Assembly (NCBI RefSeq): GCF_033807575.1
Contig: NC_084725.1
Location: 4,251,001 to 4,315,000, forward strand
DNA length: 64,000 nt
Reading direction: 5' to 3'
From: Cydia pomonella
Taxonomy: Eukaryota > Arthropoda > Insecta > Lepidoptera > Tortricidae
This document shows positions 31,520-44,900 of the stretch, one piece after another. The notes below the pieces were generated by a model. The model was not told the origin of the DNA. It saw nothing but the letters and a program-made list of their open reading frames with translations, and searched no databases. Made by a program: the position numbers and the translations under genes. The stretch's first letter is position 1. Each line of letters opens with the position of its first letter.

Positions 31520-32874
31520 CGCTTAGAAGTATCTTGAGGAGTTTCTTGGAGAAAAATAGCAGGTACCGTGTCCTTATCCTCAAATTGACATATGGTAATC
31601 AATTATAATTAAGATCATTTTTATACTTCATAAAGTTAGTAAAGTTTATTGTACTTATACAATTAGTTTTATTTATTTCGGGTTTTTAGCTTTGTACAAC
31701 TTAAAGAAAAGTACTACTTTACTAATTGTATTTAGTTCTTCTAATTTATTTAGTTCAAGATAACCAGATATCTTGGAACTAAAGCAAACAAGGAGCCAAT
31801 TAGTTTCGACGATAACATTCCTCAAATTAATATCGCTCAATACCACATAGTGAAGATTCGAGCCAAGATGTCAGTTTATAGGAGGCTAATTCGAACTTGT
31901 AAATTGATATCTATTTTAATAAAGGTACATCATTTATTATACAGAACACAGAATACAGATCTTTATTGGATCTAAATTTTACAGGTCACATTTTACATTC
32001 AAAACATGTTTATATAACTTAATATATGTTCATTAAATTATTTAAATTATTTCATAACATTTTTTAAACAAAACAAATATTTAATATTCTTAATATTAAT
32101 AAAAAATAATTACGATGCAGAAGTCAACGACCTTATCGAATATTTATAAATTCATCGATGCTGTAGAATGTTTTTTCTAGAAGCAGCAGTTTAAGTTTTT
32201 TTTTAATACTTGGTCACTATAAGTCAAGTATATCTGAGGGTAACGAATTGTAAATACTCGTAGTTGGTCCCATGATCCTGAGTGACCGGCCAGTTTGGCC
32301 AGTCGGCGCCTCGGGACAAGTAGCCGGGGCATATTTCCTAACCTCTAGCAATCCAGAAACCTACAAAAAGGTCTTTCCATTCTAATTTGAAATTGAATTT
32401 TGACAAATCGTAATCGCATAAATTTTGATGTCTAGGCGGCATTAAGGCGAAGGGTAGGGCAAGCACTTTCCATACAAACTTTGTGCGCGTTTTTCTTCGT
32501 TTGTGTTTGCGCTACAGTTATTATTTTTGGTGAATATGCTTATTTTTCTGTTAGCTAAAGCTTGGTGTATTATTATTTTTTTTGTATTTTTTTTTTATAA
32601 ACTGAAATTTCTACATCAAGTTCTGCGTATATCCAATATATACAAGCAGAAAATTAAATTAAATGCTATAGTCCAAAACTAACGAATAAAACTTGCACAA
32701 GGTTTATATGGAGAATGCCTTGCCCTACCCTGCGCCTTAAGACAAGATACGATAGAAAAATGTAAAAAATCCATCATTAACTGAATCATACTTAATTTAT
32801 GTTTATGTAGTTTATGTACGTACGTAGGTTACGGTGCTCAAAATACTAAAACTTTCTTCTTCCTGCTAGACCAG
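31520..32874. other. No gene recognised
   Basis: AT-rich DNA. The segment 31945-32010 (CAGATCTTTATTGGATCT and following) resembles the reversed tail of a LINE but is too short to assign. Confidence 0.4.
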
Positions 32875-33015
32875 TTCCCATTTACTTGGGGTTGCCCTTC
32901 TTTGTCTTCAATTTCCATTTAGCACGGTCTTTCGCTACGTATTTATTCAAATGAGCTTCTTTTAGGTATTTTTCAACCGCCGTCCACCAGGTGGTACGTA
33001 GTCTGCCTTTGTGTT
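32875..33015 (-). mobile_element. Retrotransposon tail fragment, 'CCATTTACTTGGGG' family
   Basis: TTCCCATTTACTTGGGGTTG, 'TTTAGCACGGTCTTTCGCTA' and 'CCGTCCACCAGGTGGTACGTAG' follow the order of 24780-25050. Confidence 0.45.
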
Positions 33016-33884
33016 TAGTGGTTGGTAGTTTTAAGGAAAATACTAGAATTTTGATATAATTTCATGTATCTCTCGATCGTACTTACATATTGCGTATTTT
33101 GTAAGGGAAAGTTTATCTGAATCATATTTGCCGTACTTCTTGCTTAAAATACGGGAAATCCTAGTTTAGACACATAGAAATCGTCACTAATTTTTAAATC
33201 TTTGTTTTATAGGAATGTAACCATCCAATACGTGTTTTTAAATTAATTATGTATATATTTACATCGCTCCATAATGTTGGCATATAAATCGGTTTCATGA
33301 ATAAAAATGGTTATGATGATAGCATATGCTGGACGTATCAATAATAGATATTTTAAGTTCCAATACTGCTCCTGTTTACACGCCAGCATCTCAGATAGGT
33401 ACAATATAATTACACTATATCATATTAACGATCAATATCTAACAAAGACAAACTTGTTACGAGCGAGAAATTCACTTACGACTTCAGTAATGAGCATGAA
33501 CGACGAACAACAAAAAATCTCTAAAAAGTTAAAGCGCAAACTCGTAATTTTCTTAAACACGGAGTTTTTCGGAGGTAGATAAGATATAAGGTATATATTT
33601 TCGAATTTGTTGGTGATATTGTCTCAAGTTTGGGGGGATTTTCGGCTTGTTACGGCCCTTGGGAGCGTCGTTTCCAAACAATGTTTAGATGGAGGGTTCC
33701 GGAGATAAAATTGAGGACAAGATGCTTGGATACAATGACGTAAAGAGGTTGTTTATTGTACAAAAACACATCATAATAAAAACAGGTTGTTTGTTTTGTG
33801 TAAGTAATAGAGATACATAATCACGCCATTTTCCCACGCCTATTTATTTTTTTAAGAAATCGTTAGATAGAATGCTCTTTATTG
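33016..33884. other. No recognisable feature
   Basis: AT-rich; one 91-codon frame (33307-33582) has no recognisable domain and a composition like the surroundings, so it is not called. Confidence 0.4.
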
Positions 33885-33990
33885 ACACACCTCAGTAAAA
33901 GATACAGAAAACAATTGATTAAAGATAGAGGTAGACAACAGATGGTCTTATCGCTGAAAAGCGATCTCTTTCAGACAACCTTTGGGTAGC
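33885..33990 (-). mobile_element. LINE 3' tail, 'GGTCTTATCGCT' family
   Basis: CTTTATTGACACACCTCAG at the left and GATGGTCTTATCGCTGAAAA, GCGATCTCTTTCAGACAACC at the right; same order as 2076-2175. Confidence 0.55.
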
Positions 33991-34504
33991 AGAAACAAGA
34001 GTAAGAGTTGTCTTTTATGGCACCATTTTCAATGTTCAATTTAAATCAATGTTCACTGTTTGAGTTATTTGTATATTGTTAGTGACAAATTAATATAAGT
34101 CAAGCATTTTCATTCGGTATTCATACAAATTAACTTGAAATCATTTATTTCAACTAACACAGACTAAGACATAAGTATAGAACATAATACTTATATAAGT
34201 AGTATGTAGTATGTGTGTTTGTGTTTAATAGTATCCGTATTTAGATCCATGCACTACCTATTGACTTTTGTATGGGTTCTACATTTCCTGCTACCTAAAG
34301 GTTATCTGTCGCGAACGTATTGCGAACCGGCTAATATTTGCCTATGTCATGGAGTAGATGGCGCTAGTAGTCACGTTTAAGTTAAATAACCGCTTCTAGG
34401 TTATTGGGATTTTTTGGCTGAAGTTGAGAGGGTAGATGAGAACGACAGTAGGAAAAAGGAGGTTGTGTGCGAACAAATCTACGGGAAGTGATATTTGCTT
34501 TTAG

Positions 34505-34665
34505 ATCAAGTCAAGGACGTTCTAATAACAGGAAGAAATCGCTTTTTAGTGATAAGACCGCCTGTTGTTACCTGGTTCTATTCTCCTTTAAAATTTATTT
34601 GTAGTTTTACATGTATGTAAAATTAATAATTGTTGGTGCAATAAAGAATACTTAGGAAAATGGGT
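34505..34665 (+). mobile_element. LINE 3' tail, same family, plus orientation
   Basis: GAAATCGCTTTTTAGTGATAA and GACCGCCTGTTGTTACCTGG lead to 'TTTTACATGTATGTAAAATT' and a CAATAAAGAATA end that looks like the element's own polyadenylation signal. The complement is at 49320-49440. Confidence 0.55.
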
Positions 34666-34669
34666 TACA

Positions 34670-35756
34670 AATAACATACCTTGAAATTACATCACAACTA
34701 ACTGTACTTTCGTCGTATGATTTGAAGTAGAATTCGCCTGCCTGACTGCTTATTTTACTATCTATATATACTCGTATATCTGTAAATAAAAATACATTTT
34801 ATTTTATTTAAAAATTATTTTATATGTACTTTTTGTACGGAATGAGTGCTATATCTTACCTTTACCTAAGCAATAAGTACAATATACATAACACGCCTAC
34901 TGAACCACTCAACTGTCACAATTTTTATATATGACATAACTACCTATATACCTCGAGGTAAAGTGGGCGCCCTCCGTGTGTTCGTCTGTCCGTGAAGGCC
35001 CGGGGGCAGGTGTGATTAGTGACCCTTCTATACACCCTGCAGGGGAAGATGTACATTACACTCTGCCATAATGCAATATATTATGACTGTCTATGTCTAT
35101 GTCTATGTACATGATAGTGACGTCTGCCTAGCGACGATAGAATACATTTTGCCATCGACAAAGCTTAAAAGCGGTCGGTAGCTAATTTATGCTTGAACTA
35201 CTGATCAGAATGGAACTCTTCAACGACGCATAGTTCACGTTTGACGATCTGCCCTCTTCGCTGTGTTTGTTAAGAAAATTAGATTTTCAAGACAAATTTT
35301 TGTCTAGTTCTAGTTCTGAAGATGGGGTTTATGAGGAATCGAGGTAACTCCTCAAATGTTAAAGGCATGTATATAGTGTTCTGTTCTTAGTATTTTATGA
35401 TGTGAAATTATTTATTTTAAATATAGTCGAATACCCTATTACCAGTCAACCATAGGGCAAATCTGAAATGTGTCAAGGTGGGTTCAGTGACAAAAAAAAA
35501 CATTTTAACTCCTTTTCTACATAATTAGGCGTAGGTAGCTGTCTTTTTAATTTCATTGTATGAAACCCAAAATCAACAATCATCTTTCTTTCACCCGGTC
35601 TCCCTCATTGAAGTGGGTTCTTATTTCTTAAAAATATTTTTTCTCAGTCTACTATGCTGAAAAGGTGACAGAAAGCAAAAAAAAAAAAATATATAAGAAA
35701 TTTTGGGCCTTGCCAAGATAAGAGTTAACCTAATAAGCCTTCTATCATTGTTTCAG
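34670..35756. other. Intron or 5' flank of the Beat gene, no feature
   Basis: AT-rich with a GC-richer patch at 34955-35040. It ends in the splice acceptor TTGTTTCAG at 35748-35756. No signal-peptide exon was recognised here. Confidence 0.45.
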
Positions 35757-35971
35757 GAGGAGTATGGTCGCTCCGCAACCTCTCCATCTCTGTCCCTCGC
35801 GCAGTTCTCTCCGGCGAAGGTCAAGCGGCCGTCCTACGTTGCTCGTATGACTTGGAGGGCGCCGCGCTGTATAGCATCCGCTGGTACCGCGCGGAGACAG
35901 AGTTCTACCGCTTCGTGCCGCGCGAGCTGCCGCCTACTATGGTGTTCCCTCTACCAGGCGCATCTGTTGAT
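35757..35971 (+). CDS. beat: Beat-like gene, first Ig exon
   Basis: Acceptor TTGTTTCAG, donor GTTGAT|GTGAGT. The first two bases complete a split codon (G|GA, Gly); 71 codons follow and end in phase 0. It encodes strands A to D of Ig1: 'VWSLRNLSISVPRAVLSGEG', then 'LRCSYDLEGAALYSIRWYRA' and 'EFYRFVPRELPPTMVFPLPG'. The 'SIRWYR..EFYRFVP' and 'PP..VFPLPG..VD' blocks are the strongest Beat-family signature in the window. One N-glycosylation sequon (NLS). The 3' two-thirds of this exon are repeated three more times in the following intron. Confidence 0.93.
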
Positions 35972-38900
35972 GTGAGTAATGCTTGTTATTCCCTTTCGAT
36001 CTCCGCCTCTCCGGCTGTAAGCCGTACAACTTGGAGGACGCCGCGCTGTATAGCATCCGCTGGAACCGAACGGAGACAGAGTTCTACCGCTTCGTACCGC
36101 ACGAACTGCCACCTCCTATGGTATTCCCTCTATCAGACGCATCTGTTGATGTGAGTATTGCTTGTTATTCCTCACACTCATCCCTGTCGATCTCCGCCTC
36201 TCCGGCTGTAAGCCATGCGACTTGGAGGGTCACCGCGCTGTATAGCATCCGCTGGTACCGAGCGGAGACAGAGTTCTACCGCTTCGTGCCGCGCGAGCTG
36301 CCACCTACTATGGTGTTCCCACTACCAGGCGCATCTGTTGATGTGAATATTGCTTGTTATTCCTCACACTCATCCCTGTCTGGGTCTTCTGCGGCTGCTA
36401 CGCGTACGGCGACTTGGAGGGCACTCAACTGTACAGCATCCGCTGTTACCGCGCAGATAAAGTTCTACCGCTTCGTGCCATGCAAGCTGACACTTACCGT
36501 GTTTCCGCAGCCGGGCGGGTGCCTTTGTAAATGTAAGTTCCTCTTCTACGTTCGTTTTTCATTACTTTACTTGCCTGTTCTCAAAATCTTTAGGGCCTCA
36601 TTTTTTTAACTGCCATATTCATTTATTCAACTGCACCTACAGAAATGCAATACTAGAATATAAACAGTCGCTGGCTCATTTAATATACAACTACCCTGAC
36701 ACGTCTAAACCGGACATAACTTAACGAGGAGAAAGGGAAAGCGTAGCGGTTATATATGCTATTTTTTCCATTGATACAAGTCAAATAAATAGTAAATTTT
36801 AATATTATTGCAATCTATATTATTTCCCCATTAAAAAACATAATTATTGATCCATGTTTGCAGCTCACGCAGTCAGACGAGCACCAGGTCCGCATAGTCA
36901 ACCTCAACCGGCGGCTAAGCGGGGACTATCAGTGCGAAGTCTCAGCTGACGCTCCTCTGTTCCATACGGACATTCGTTCAGCACCATTAACTGTCGTAGG
37001 TAAGTAAAACTAAATTTAACATTAACTTTAACAACATTAGCTTAAAGGTGACATTCGGATGACAACTGTCTCACTGTAGCGGCATTATTGTGACGCTGAT
37101 GTTGTTCGCCGACGCGACACAGAGAGGAAACTTCCTAAAAAACCGAAGTTTAACAGCGATTCAGGGCCGAATCATGTGCCTTTCTAATGTATGGAACAAT
37201 CCCTTTCGGCTATTTAGGGTTGTCAAAACTCATGTAATTATATTATTTGTGGTTGTGTACGCAAAGGAACGTCAAGTTGTGCCAACCCTAATATAATAAT
37301 TGCTCGGAGCAATGCTTAGCCGAACGGAGCCGAGAACGCCCGAACGCTCTAATTTCCACCCCCTGGCCGCGATTATAATGTCTCATTGTATCAAAGATAT
37401 TGATTGATATAGCTCCCGCGTCAAGACCGCAGCAGTACTATTCACAACACTAATACAGCTACAGTTCCATCTGAATATCACAATGTAAGCTGTCACTGTT
37501 ATTTAATTAGTCTGTACTGTTTTACTGCACGAAATGTCAAATTTAATATCATATCTTGATAAAAATTTACTTTACTTGCAGCAATGCAGGTGCTATTTGC
37601 TTTGCTTTGTTTAGAACTGCAATCTCTTTGCCGATGGGGCGGCTCTTACAATAATATTATTATCGTCATTAAGTACCTACTTATAATCTAAAATGTCTAT
37701 AGCAAGTACATACTCAAACTTCACTACCAACTATTAAAACTAGCTTTAGATTTCATTAAAAACTTTTTACTTCTCGTCATTTTTATGGCAATGGCATCGC
37801 AGTTTTATGAGTACTTGATATCCACATTAGCGAACTTATTTTAATCCCATTATATGTCCAATTCTAATAACACGCCAACCTTTTAGTAGTTGTTATTAAG
37901 GGCCTACTAAAGCCGCGAATACCGGTTCGTAAGCCACGCCCGCTAGCTTCCTCACTCCCCGCTAGCACGCACACATGGAAGCGCTCCGCGGAGTCCGCGG
38001 CGCACGTGTAGGTGAAAGCTCCATCTAGCGTTACAAAAGTTAACTACGATTATACGTGGTCGGCCAGAAACTTAATTCTTAGAAAATAAAAAAGATGGCG
38101 TTATTACTTGCTACTAGAAAATAAAAAAATATATTGTTGTAAATTGTAATAAATCTGAGACTACAATATAGCCAATTTTTATTGTTGATTTTTGGAAGAT
38201 GTTAATAGTATAGTTAATTGTAAGTATAACACTACCTATCTTTTTAAATTCGGTATCTTACATTGTTAGTTATCATATTTTATTTAGTAATATATTGTTG
38301 AGGCAGGAAATACAGGGTGCCGTTTTCCGACGACCAATTTTTCGGATGATAGTGAATCACAGTTGTCAGTGGGAACTACCTACATATAAAAAAAGAAAAA
38401 AGTAAGTAATATGGTAACAACGAAAACTACCAAAAAAAAGTGAAGTAAGTATTTTTATTACGCTGAGATATGTAATATTCAACTAATAACTTTTAAACAA
38501 TTACTCAAACAATCAGGGTGATTCTTAAATTGTGTCCAGAAAAATATTTTTTCATAAAAGCTTTTTATTTTTCACATATTGTTACGTATAAAAAGCATTT
38601 TTTGATGCATATGGTCAAGCTTAATACCCTCAGGAAAGGTAAATAAAATGAGTACATAATCACGGTTGTCACAAAGTGTCCCTCAGTCGTGATGTTTCAG
38701 CATTTTGGCGGCCAACTCCACTATTTTGAATTATACAATATTTTTAATATAGCCTAAGTATAACTACGACACATCGAATGACAGCTCATACGTTGAAATT
38801 CGTCAAACTAGCGCTGTAGAGCGTGACAAAGAACCGGATACACATCATACATCCACATACACGCGGAAACCATTTTTCTGCTTTGGCAGTTGGGCAATAA

Positions 38901-41900
38901 TAACAAATGAACGTATCTAATAAAATCCATTTCTAAAGAGTGACTATGCCTCTAAATTAATCAAACGAATTGAGAATGTCACGACCACGTGTCTATATGT
39001 CACGAACATGGATTCAAAAGTCCGTGGTGGGGACAGAATTTTGAGGCCACTGTCGTGACAATTTGAAACATGTTCGGTATTACCTAAAAATTACCTTTGA
39101 CTTTGCAAATATTAAATAATTAGCTCAATCTCGAATGTAGTAGGTATATCTTATGTTACAAACAATAACGTGAAATGAGTACTGACTTTTAAAACTCAAA
39201 CACGGCGGTGACGCGTTAAGGTTGACCTTTGTTTTTTATTTAATTAACACAAATAAATAATTTTCGACAACACTTCTCCCTTCAGCCATTTGCAAATATG
39301 ACACCAACACAGTATTGCTGTTCTAAAAAAATAGCGTTAAAAAGGCTGCCAGACGTAAAGGTAACTTTCTACCGAGTACTGCATGTTTATGTTACCACGC
39401 GCGGCGGTGACACGAAAACTGATCTCGTATGTTATTAAATTTTTTATAAAGTCGTTATATATCCATACAATTTTTAAACCGTATTGTGGAATAGGTGTAA
39501 GTGTTAACATTTGATATAAAATTCTTCCAAAATCACTTTCAAAGAAAAATAAGATATCATAAAATCCGAGGAAGTCACACTACACGTTTCGTGACATTTC
39601 GAACTTCTTAATATGTTTCTAATAAATGCTCTTAGGATATTAGGTTGACATAAAACTAGAGGTAAATTACTAAGTATATTGATATTCAGTTAACTTATTT
39701 TCTTAAAAATATATGCTATTCTTACTGTTTTTTTTTAATTTGTTTGTTATTTTGACTGTTTTTAATTTAAGTTAATTTGTATTGTATTTTCGTTTGTTTG
39801 TGATGTAATTATGGGTCTTTCACCTGAAATAAACGATTTCATAATATCGTTCCCCTGGCTTTGGTTCACTGTGATTTTCATTCCCGTGTGTTTTGATATA
39901 AAATGTATTCTTCATGGGCATTTACAATGTTAAATCATATGTCAAGTAAATGATTATTTACTTTCATGGATTAAGTAAAATTATCGTAATCATAACAGTT
40001 GATCAAAGACATACTTATTTCTTTTCCCCTGGTTCTCATTCCATCCCTTTGGACTGGGGTTTCAACTAAAATCAACGCTTGGCACTTCGTTCTATAGATC
40101 TTAAAAATAACATTAAGTTGCTAAGAGCGTTCTATGATTCAGTGTATTATTTTGGAACTAATTGTTCCGAAATTCATTGTCATTATGTCATTCCTTGTCA
40201 TTCCCTTATCGGTTTTTTTCATTCCCTCGTCGCTTTTAGATTGATGGGCTTATATTGAAATTATATTTAATAATCTGATTTCAAAGAACGACCCTTCAAT
40301 GCCCGCCATAAGCTAATTGGTTGGCTAATGGTTTCAAGAGCATGGACAAATAAAGTATAGACTAACATTATCAACACAGAATCGCGTTCCTCTGAAATGA
40401 AAAGTTTGATCGGGATATCCATAATTGCACAAAGCCGTCTATTAGGAACTACTTTAATTATCAGACAGTTAGACAAGAGGTTGAAGCAACTGTTAAATGG
40501 TGGTATCTACTATAGCAGTTGCCTAAACTTACAGGAGAGCGATTTTGTAAAGACATTGTTAGTAAGCGATTTTGCTAAGTATAAAACTTTAATCGTCTTT
40601 GTCAAGACTAAGATATATTAATAAGGTATAAAAGTAGAGCTGTATAATTTTAAAATCTGAAAAAAAAAAAGAAATTAAAAACAGTTTAAGTTCTAAGATG
40701 TACATTATCAAAAACCATCCTGTATATGTTAACATTTATAGTATTTTTCAAACTCGATGGGTAGGGTGACAGGTGTTATCTCTATATAATTTTAACCTAA
40801 AAACGCCAAATCTCGCAAAATCGTATTGAAACAACAGCTGTCAGCATACCCATATAAAAAAAAAAACTATAGATAGCACCACCCACGAGCTGAATTTTCT
40901 TTGAATGGCAATTTTAAGAAAAGGACGATTCGGTACGTTTTTCTTATTGCTCCTTGTCAAGTAAAATCAAACTGAAAAGCATACTTACTTTACTCTTTGC
41001 TGAAAAGTCATATTAGTCATTGACGTTTTGACAGTATCCTGTTAAATGAATTATGTGAATTTTGTTCTTAAGGCATGCGGATTACAAATCAGAGGTCGCT
41101 GGTTCAAACCCCGGCCCGTGCAAACGAGTTTTTTTTCTCTAATAAATGTGTTGATTTTTTCGTTTTTTTATATAATAAGTAGGTATATTTGTTTTACATA
41201 AAGAAGCCTAGGTAAGGCTATACAAAAATTGGTATGAATAAAATAAAATTATTCGTGTCATTAAAATATGTTTTTTATACACATATTTAAAAGAATAACT
41301 TTATTTCTGTATAAGACAGACAAGATTTACTTTTACAATAAAATAGAAAATAAGGAATAAAGATATTATATAGGAACAAAAAAAAGAAAACAAAAAGTTG
41401 CGATTAGATTGGTCTATAGATGTCTCGCATTTTTTCTTTGGTGTCTACACGACCACACAGCTACCGATACATTACAGAAGCTGTCGAAATTTCCTTACCC
41501 GTTGTAATTGTTCAAAGAGTATTAGACTTTGACGTAGCTAAGCAAACACGCACATATGCGTAACGTATAGGCCTGTAAAGATAGCTCCATTCGTAGTAGA
41601 CCTCCGATTCCGTTACTAGTTAATAGAGCTACGACTCAACGTTTATTGGATATGTCGATTTTACGTAATTTGGAGCGCTGCGCGATTTGACATAGGTCTT
41701 ACCTCTTTGAGGCACCACGGCCATCTAACATTACTGGCATAAAGGACGCATTTATGACTTTGACGCATGACAGAAAGAGAAACCGAACTGCGTAAAATGG
41801 GCGTTTTCTGTTGAATTCATAAAATCAAAAACGAGAATAAATCCGTTTGTATAAGATAATAAGTTAATATTTAGTTGAATGATGTTTAAGACGAGATGAA

Positions 41901-44900
41901 AACCTTTACTTTAAAGTGGATTATGCTGGATGAAGATGTGTTTTCTAGTTGCACTGAGGTAAACACTAAACATGTAGATGTAACTTTGGATTTATATTCT
42001 ATCGAGAAAATTTTAAGCCTTTTTGTTTCGACTAGTATCATACCTCTTATCATATAGTCAAGATACATATATCCGAAAATCACGCCAGTTTGTTTCCGGG
42101 GCTAGCCCCTGCCACGCTTCAAAGATCCCGTTATTTTTCGATGCAGGGCCTTAAATCTTATTATAAATTTTGCCCATTTGCTCCTGATCGAATCAGCAAT
42201 TTATTTATTACACATTAAATAGAAGGTTAGGTAGTGTAAGACGAACATAGATTATTTTGCTCGGGGCAAGACAAACAGTATGAGAATTCAAAACAAGTGT
42301 TTGTCTTGCCCAGGTGATAATCTTACCCCACCTTATGACGATATGGTCGCGCTTAAATCGTTTTTCATCATACCGCCAAATGAACAAGTATCGACTTCCA
42401 CATGCACATCCGCGCATTACCTACTCCTTACCATCAGGCGGACCGTACGCTTGTTTGCCACCGAAGTAGTATGCAAGAAAAAGTATGCTACTGATTATCA
42501 CGCAACCACCCTATTCGTATAGCTCTCGAGGACAATTCATACATTGCGACATCAAAATGATATCTAAATAATGTCGTCACGCGTGCATTTCGCTCTTATA
42601 CTTACTTGTCCCTGCATGTGTTGGCGCAAGCAAGACGCACGGGCGGCTAACATCATTTAAATAATTATTACTTTGATGTTACAATGTAAGCTTAAATTGG
42701 CCTCCTGCTTCTTAATAGGAATTCCGCGTAGGTACCACTGTCGGTTTCTAGAAATACCCGAAATAGTTGACCAATCTGTAAATAAACAACCCTTTATAGA
42801 TATTTTTCAGTACAGTTATTTATTTCCATTTTGTCGGTGCTGGATCTTGGTAAAATGTAAATTTAGTCAGGTGGTCCCTTATCAGTTATCACCGAAAGGT
42901 TAAGACCCTGTACCATTACCTCGAGTTTACCGCGAGAGTAGGTAAACTTTAGCGACTGCGTCAATTGAATCGCAGCGTATATATTTCGCGCTCGTATTCA
43001 TAAGTACGAGTGAAATGTATAGTGAGTGAGTTTAAGCAGTTGCTTACAAATATGGCCACGTTCATGTCATGATAAGGGCACAGTGGTATAATAATTATAT
43101 AAAATGTTACTTTTACAGACCCGCCATTTCGCGCGCCGCGCATCACGGTGTCCCGTGGTAACTACGCGCGCGGCGATGTCATAAAAGCGAGCTGCACAGT
43201 TGATGAGGCTTACCCTGCGCCAAACATCACCTGGATACTGGACGAACATAAGGTTAGTTGTAGCCAAGATAATATTACATTTATCCTTTCAAACGACACT
43301 TTCTTGTACCTGGCTGCTAAGAGCGACAAGGAAATAAGATTTTTTTTTTCTCGGAGAAGGCTCAGCAAAAAGCGACTAACGAAAGGAAGTAATACTTAAT
43401 ACCTCTACGCATTAAGGTGTGTGGGGATTGTGGGGTATGATTGTGATGATATCATCAGAGGGAGTTGGCCTGGCCGAAAAAAAAGGTCAGTCGAGGCACA
43501 AACTTGACAAGCCTTCAAATCGAGCTGCTAAGACTGCATGCGAACAAATGCTATTAGCGTGATAATTTCCTTGTCTGACTTTGACGAAGCTTAGTCCGTT
43601 GTGGACGATCTAATTGTCGACTCATAGTTCGCGCTATTTTCTTCTGACGACGTCTCCTCGGTCACTGATAACGTTGTACCATAAGATTGTAACAGATGGC
43701 GTTAGTGCTTTCTATATCGCGCTTACGGTGTTCTAATCATCAATTACTATATATAACTACAACTCCTAACCAATTCGCAGTGAACTTCGGTCCCCGAGCA
43801 CAACACCCGACTGGAGAGAGTACTCTATATTACGCCTCTCTACCTTATCCAATCTTTGCATAGCTTCAGTCCTTTAGTCTGGATTTGGGTGCTTTTTGAA
43901 AATAAATCAAACATAGGTAGATTATCAAGTGCTTTAATAAAAGACAACGCGATAACCCCTGCACAAGTAGATACTTTTTATGCTCAGCTATCAGGAAAGA
44001 AAAACTCAGCACGAAAATATTTACGGCGGGCTTTTTTCATTTCGAGTGATTTCAGTTTGTTCAACAGTGCGGCTTTATAGCACTAGAACTTGGTAAATGG
44101 GTTTCTAAACACTTTAACTCTAGTTCTTAGGTAAAATTGAATTCAATGAAATGATTTAATCTCTTTAATTTCAAATAAAATCAAGATTTTTAAAGTGCAA
44201 ACATAAGATTAGCTCATTACAAATTTCCTACTAAGTACTTGGTTTTCAAGAGTGTTTGAGTGAATCATCTTAGAAAAGCTCTTAAAGTAAACGATTTTTA
44301 TTACTATAAGATTAAAATGAGTATTGAGTTAAATAGTACAGAACCCCTAGTGTAAATTTATTTCATAGCGTGACGTGACGTACGCGTTTGCGTTAAGTCT
44401 CATTTTGTATAGGATTTAGAAACAGCGGGACGTTTTGGAAATTCAAAATCCCATACAAAATGAGACTTAACGCAAAAGCGTACGTCACGTTTCGCTTTCA
44501 AATAAATTTACACTAAGGGTACAGAGCTTAAATAGTACAGTCAAAAGATTTAATTTGTGACCCGTTCGAAATTGACAAAAAACATGAAAGGCGTTAGAGA
44601 CCTCATACTATGATCACTGTTATTAGGTACGAAATGGGTCTCAAATTAAATCTTTTGACCATACGTCAACTGAACAAAGCAACTGTTATGTTAATACGAA
44701 ACTACAGTTTTAAATATAAAAGAAATCTGATTGGTAGATAATTCCTTAAAGCATTCAATTGACACATCTTGCCGAAACTTACAACACATCATGTCACGCA
44801 AATTTGTCCTTGTGCGCGTGCCAATTTTTATTTATGGCAGACATAAAAATTCTAATAGTTATTTGTTTTACAAGAGGGCAAAGTTGTTGTTTAACCGCTC

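Noticed and set aside
35983..36609. 208-codon open frame over the exon array
   Set aside because: It crosses the donors of copies 2 to 4 and changes relation to the exon frame at each indel; it reflects the coding ancestry of the copies, not a separate gene.
41070..41130. Possible isolated tRNA gene near GGTTCAAACCCCGGC
   Set aside because: No A box at the right distance and no acceptor-stem pairing.
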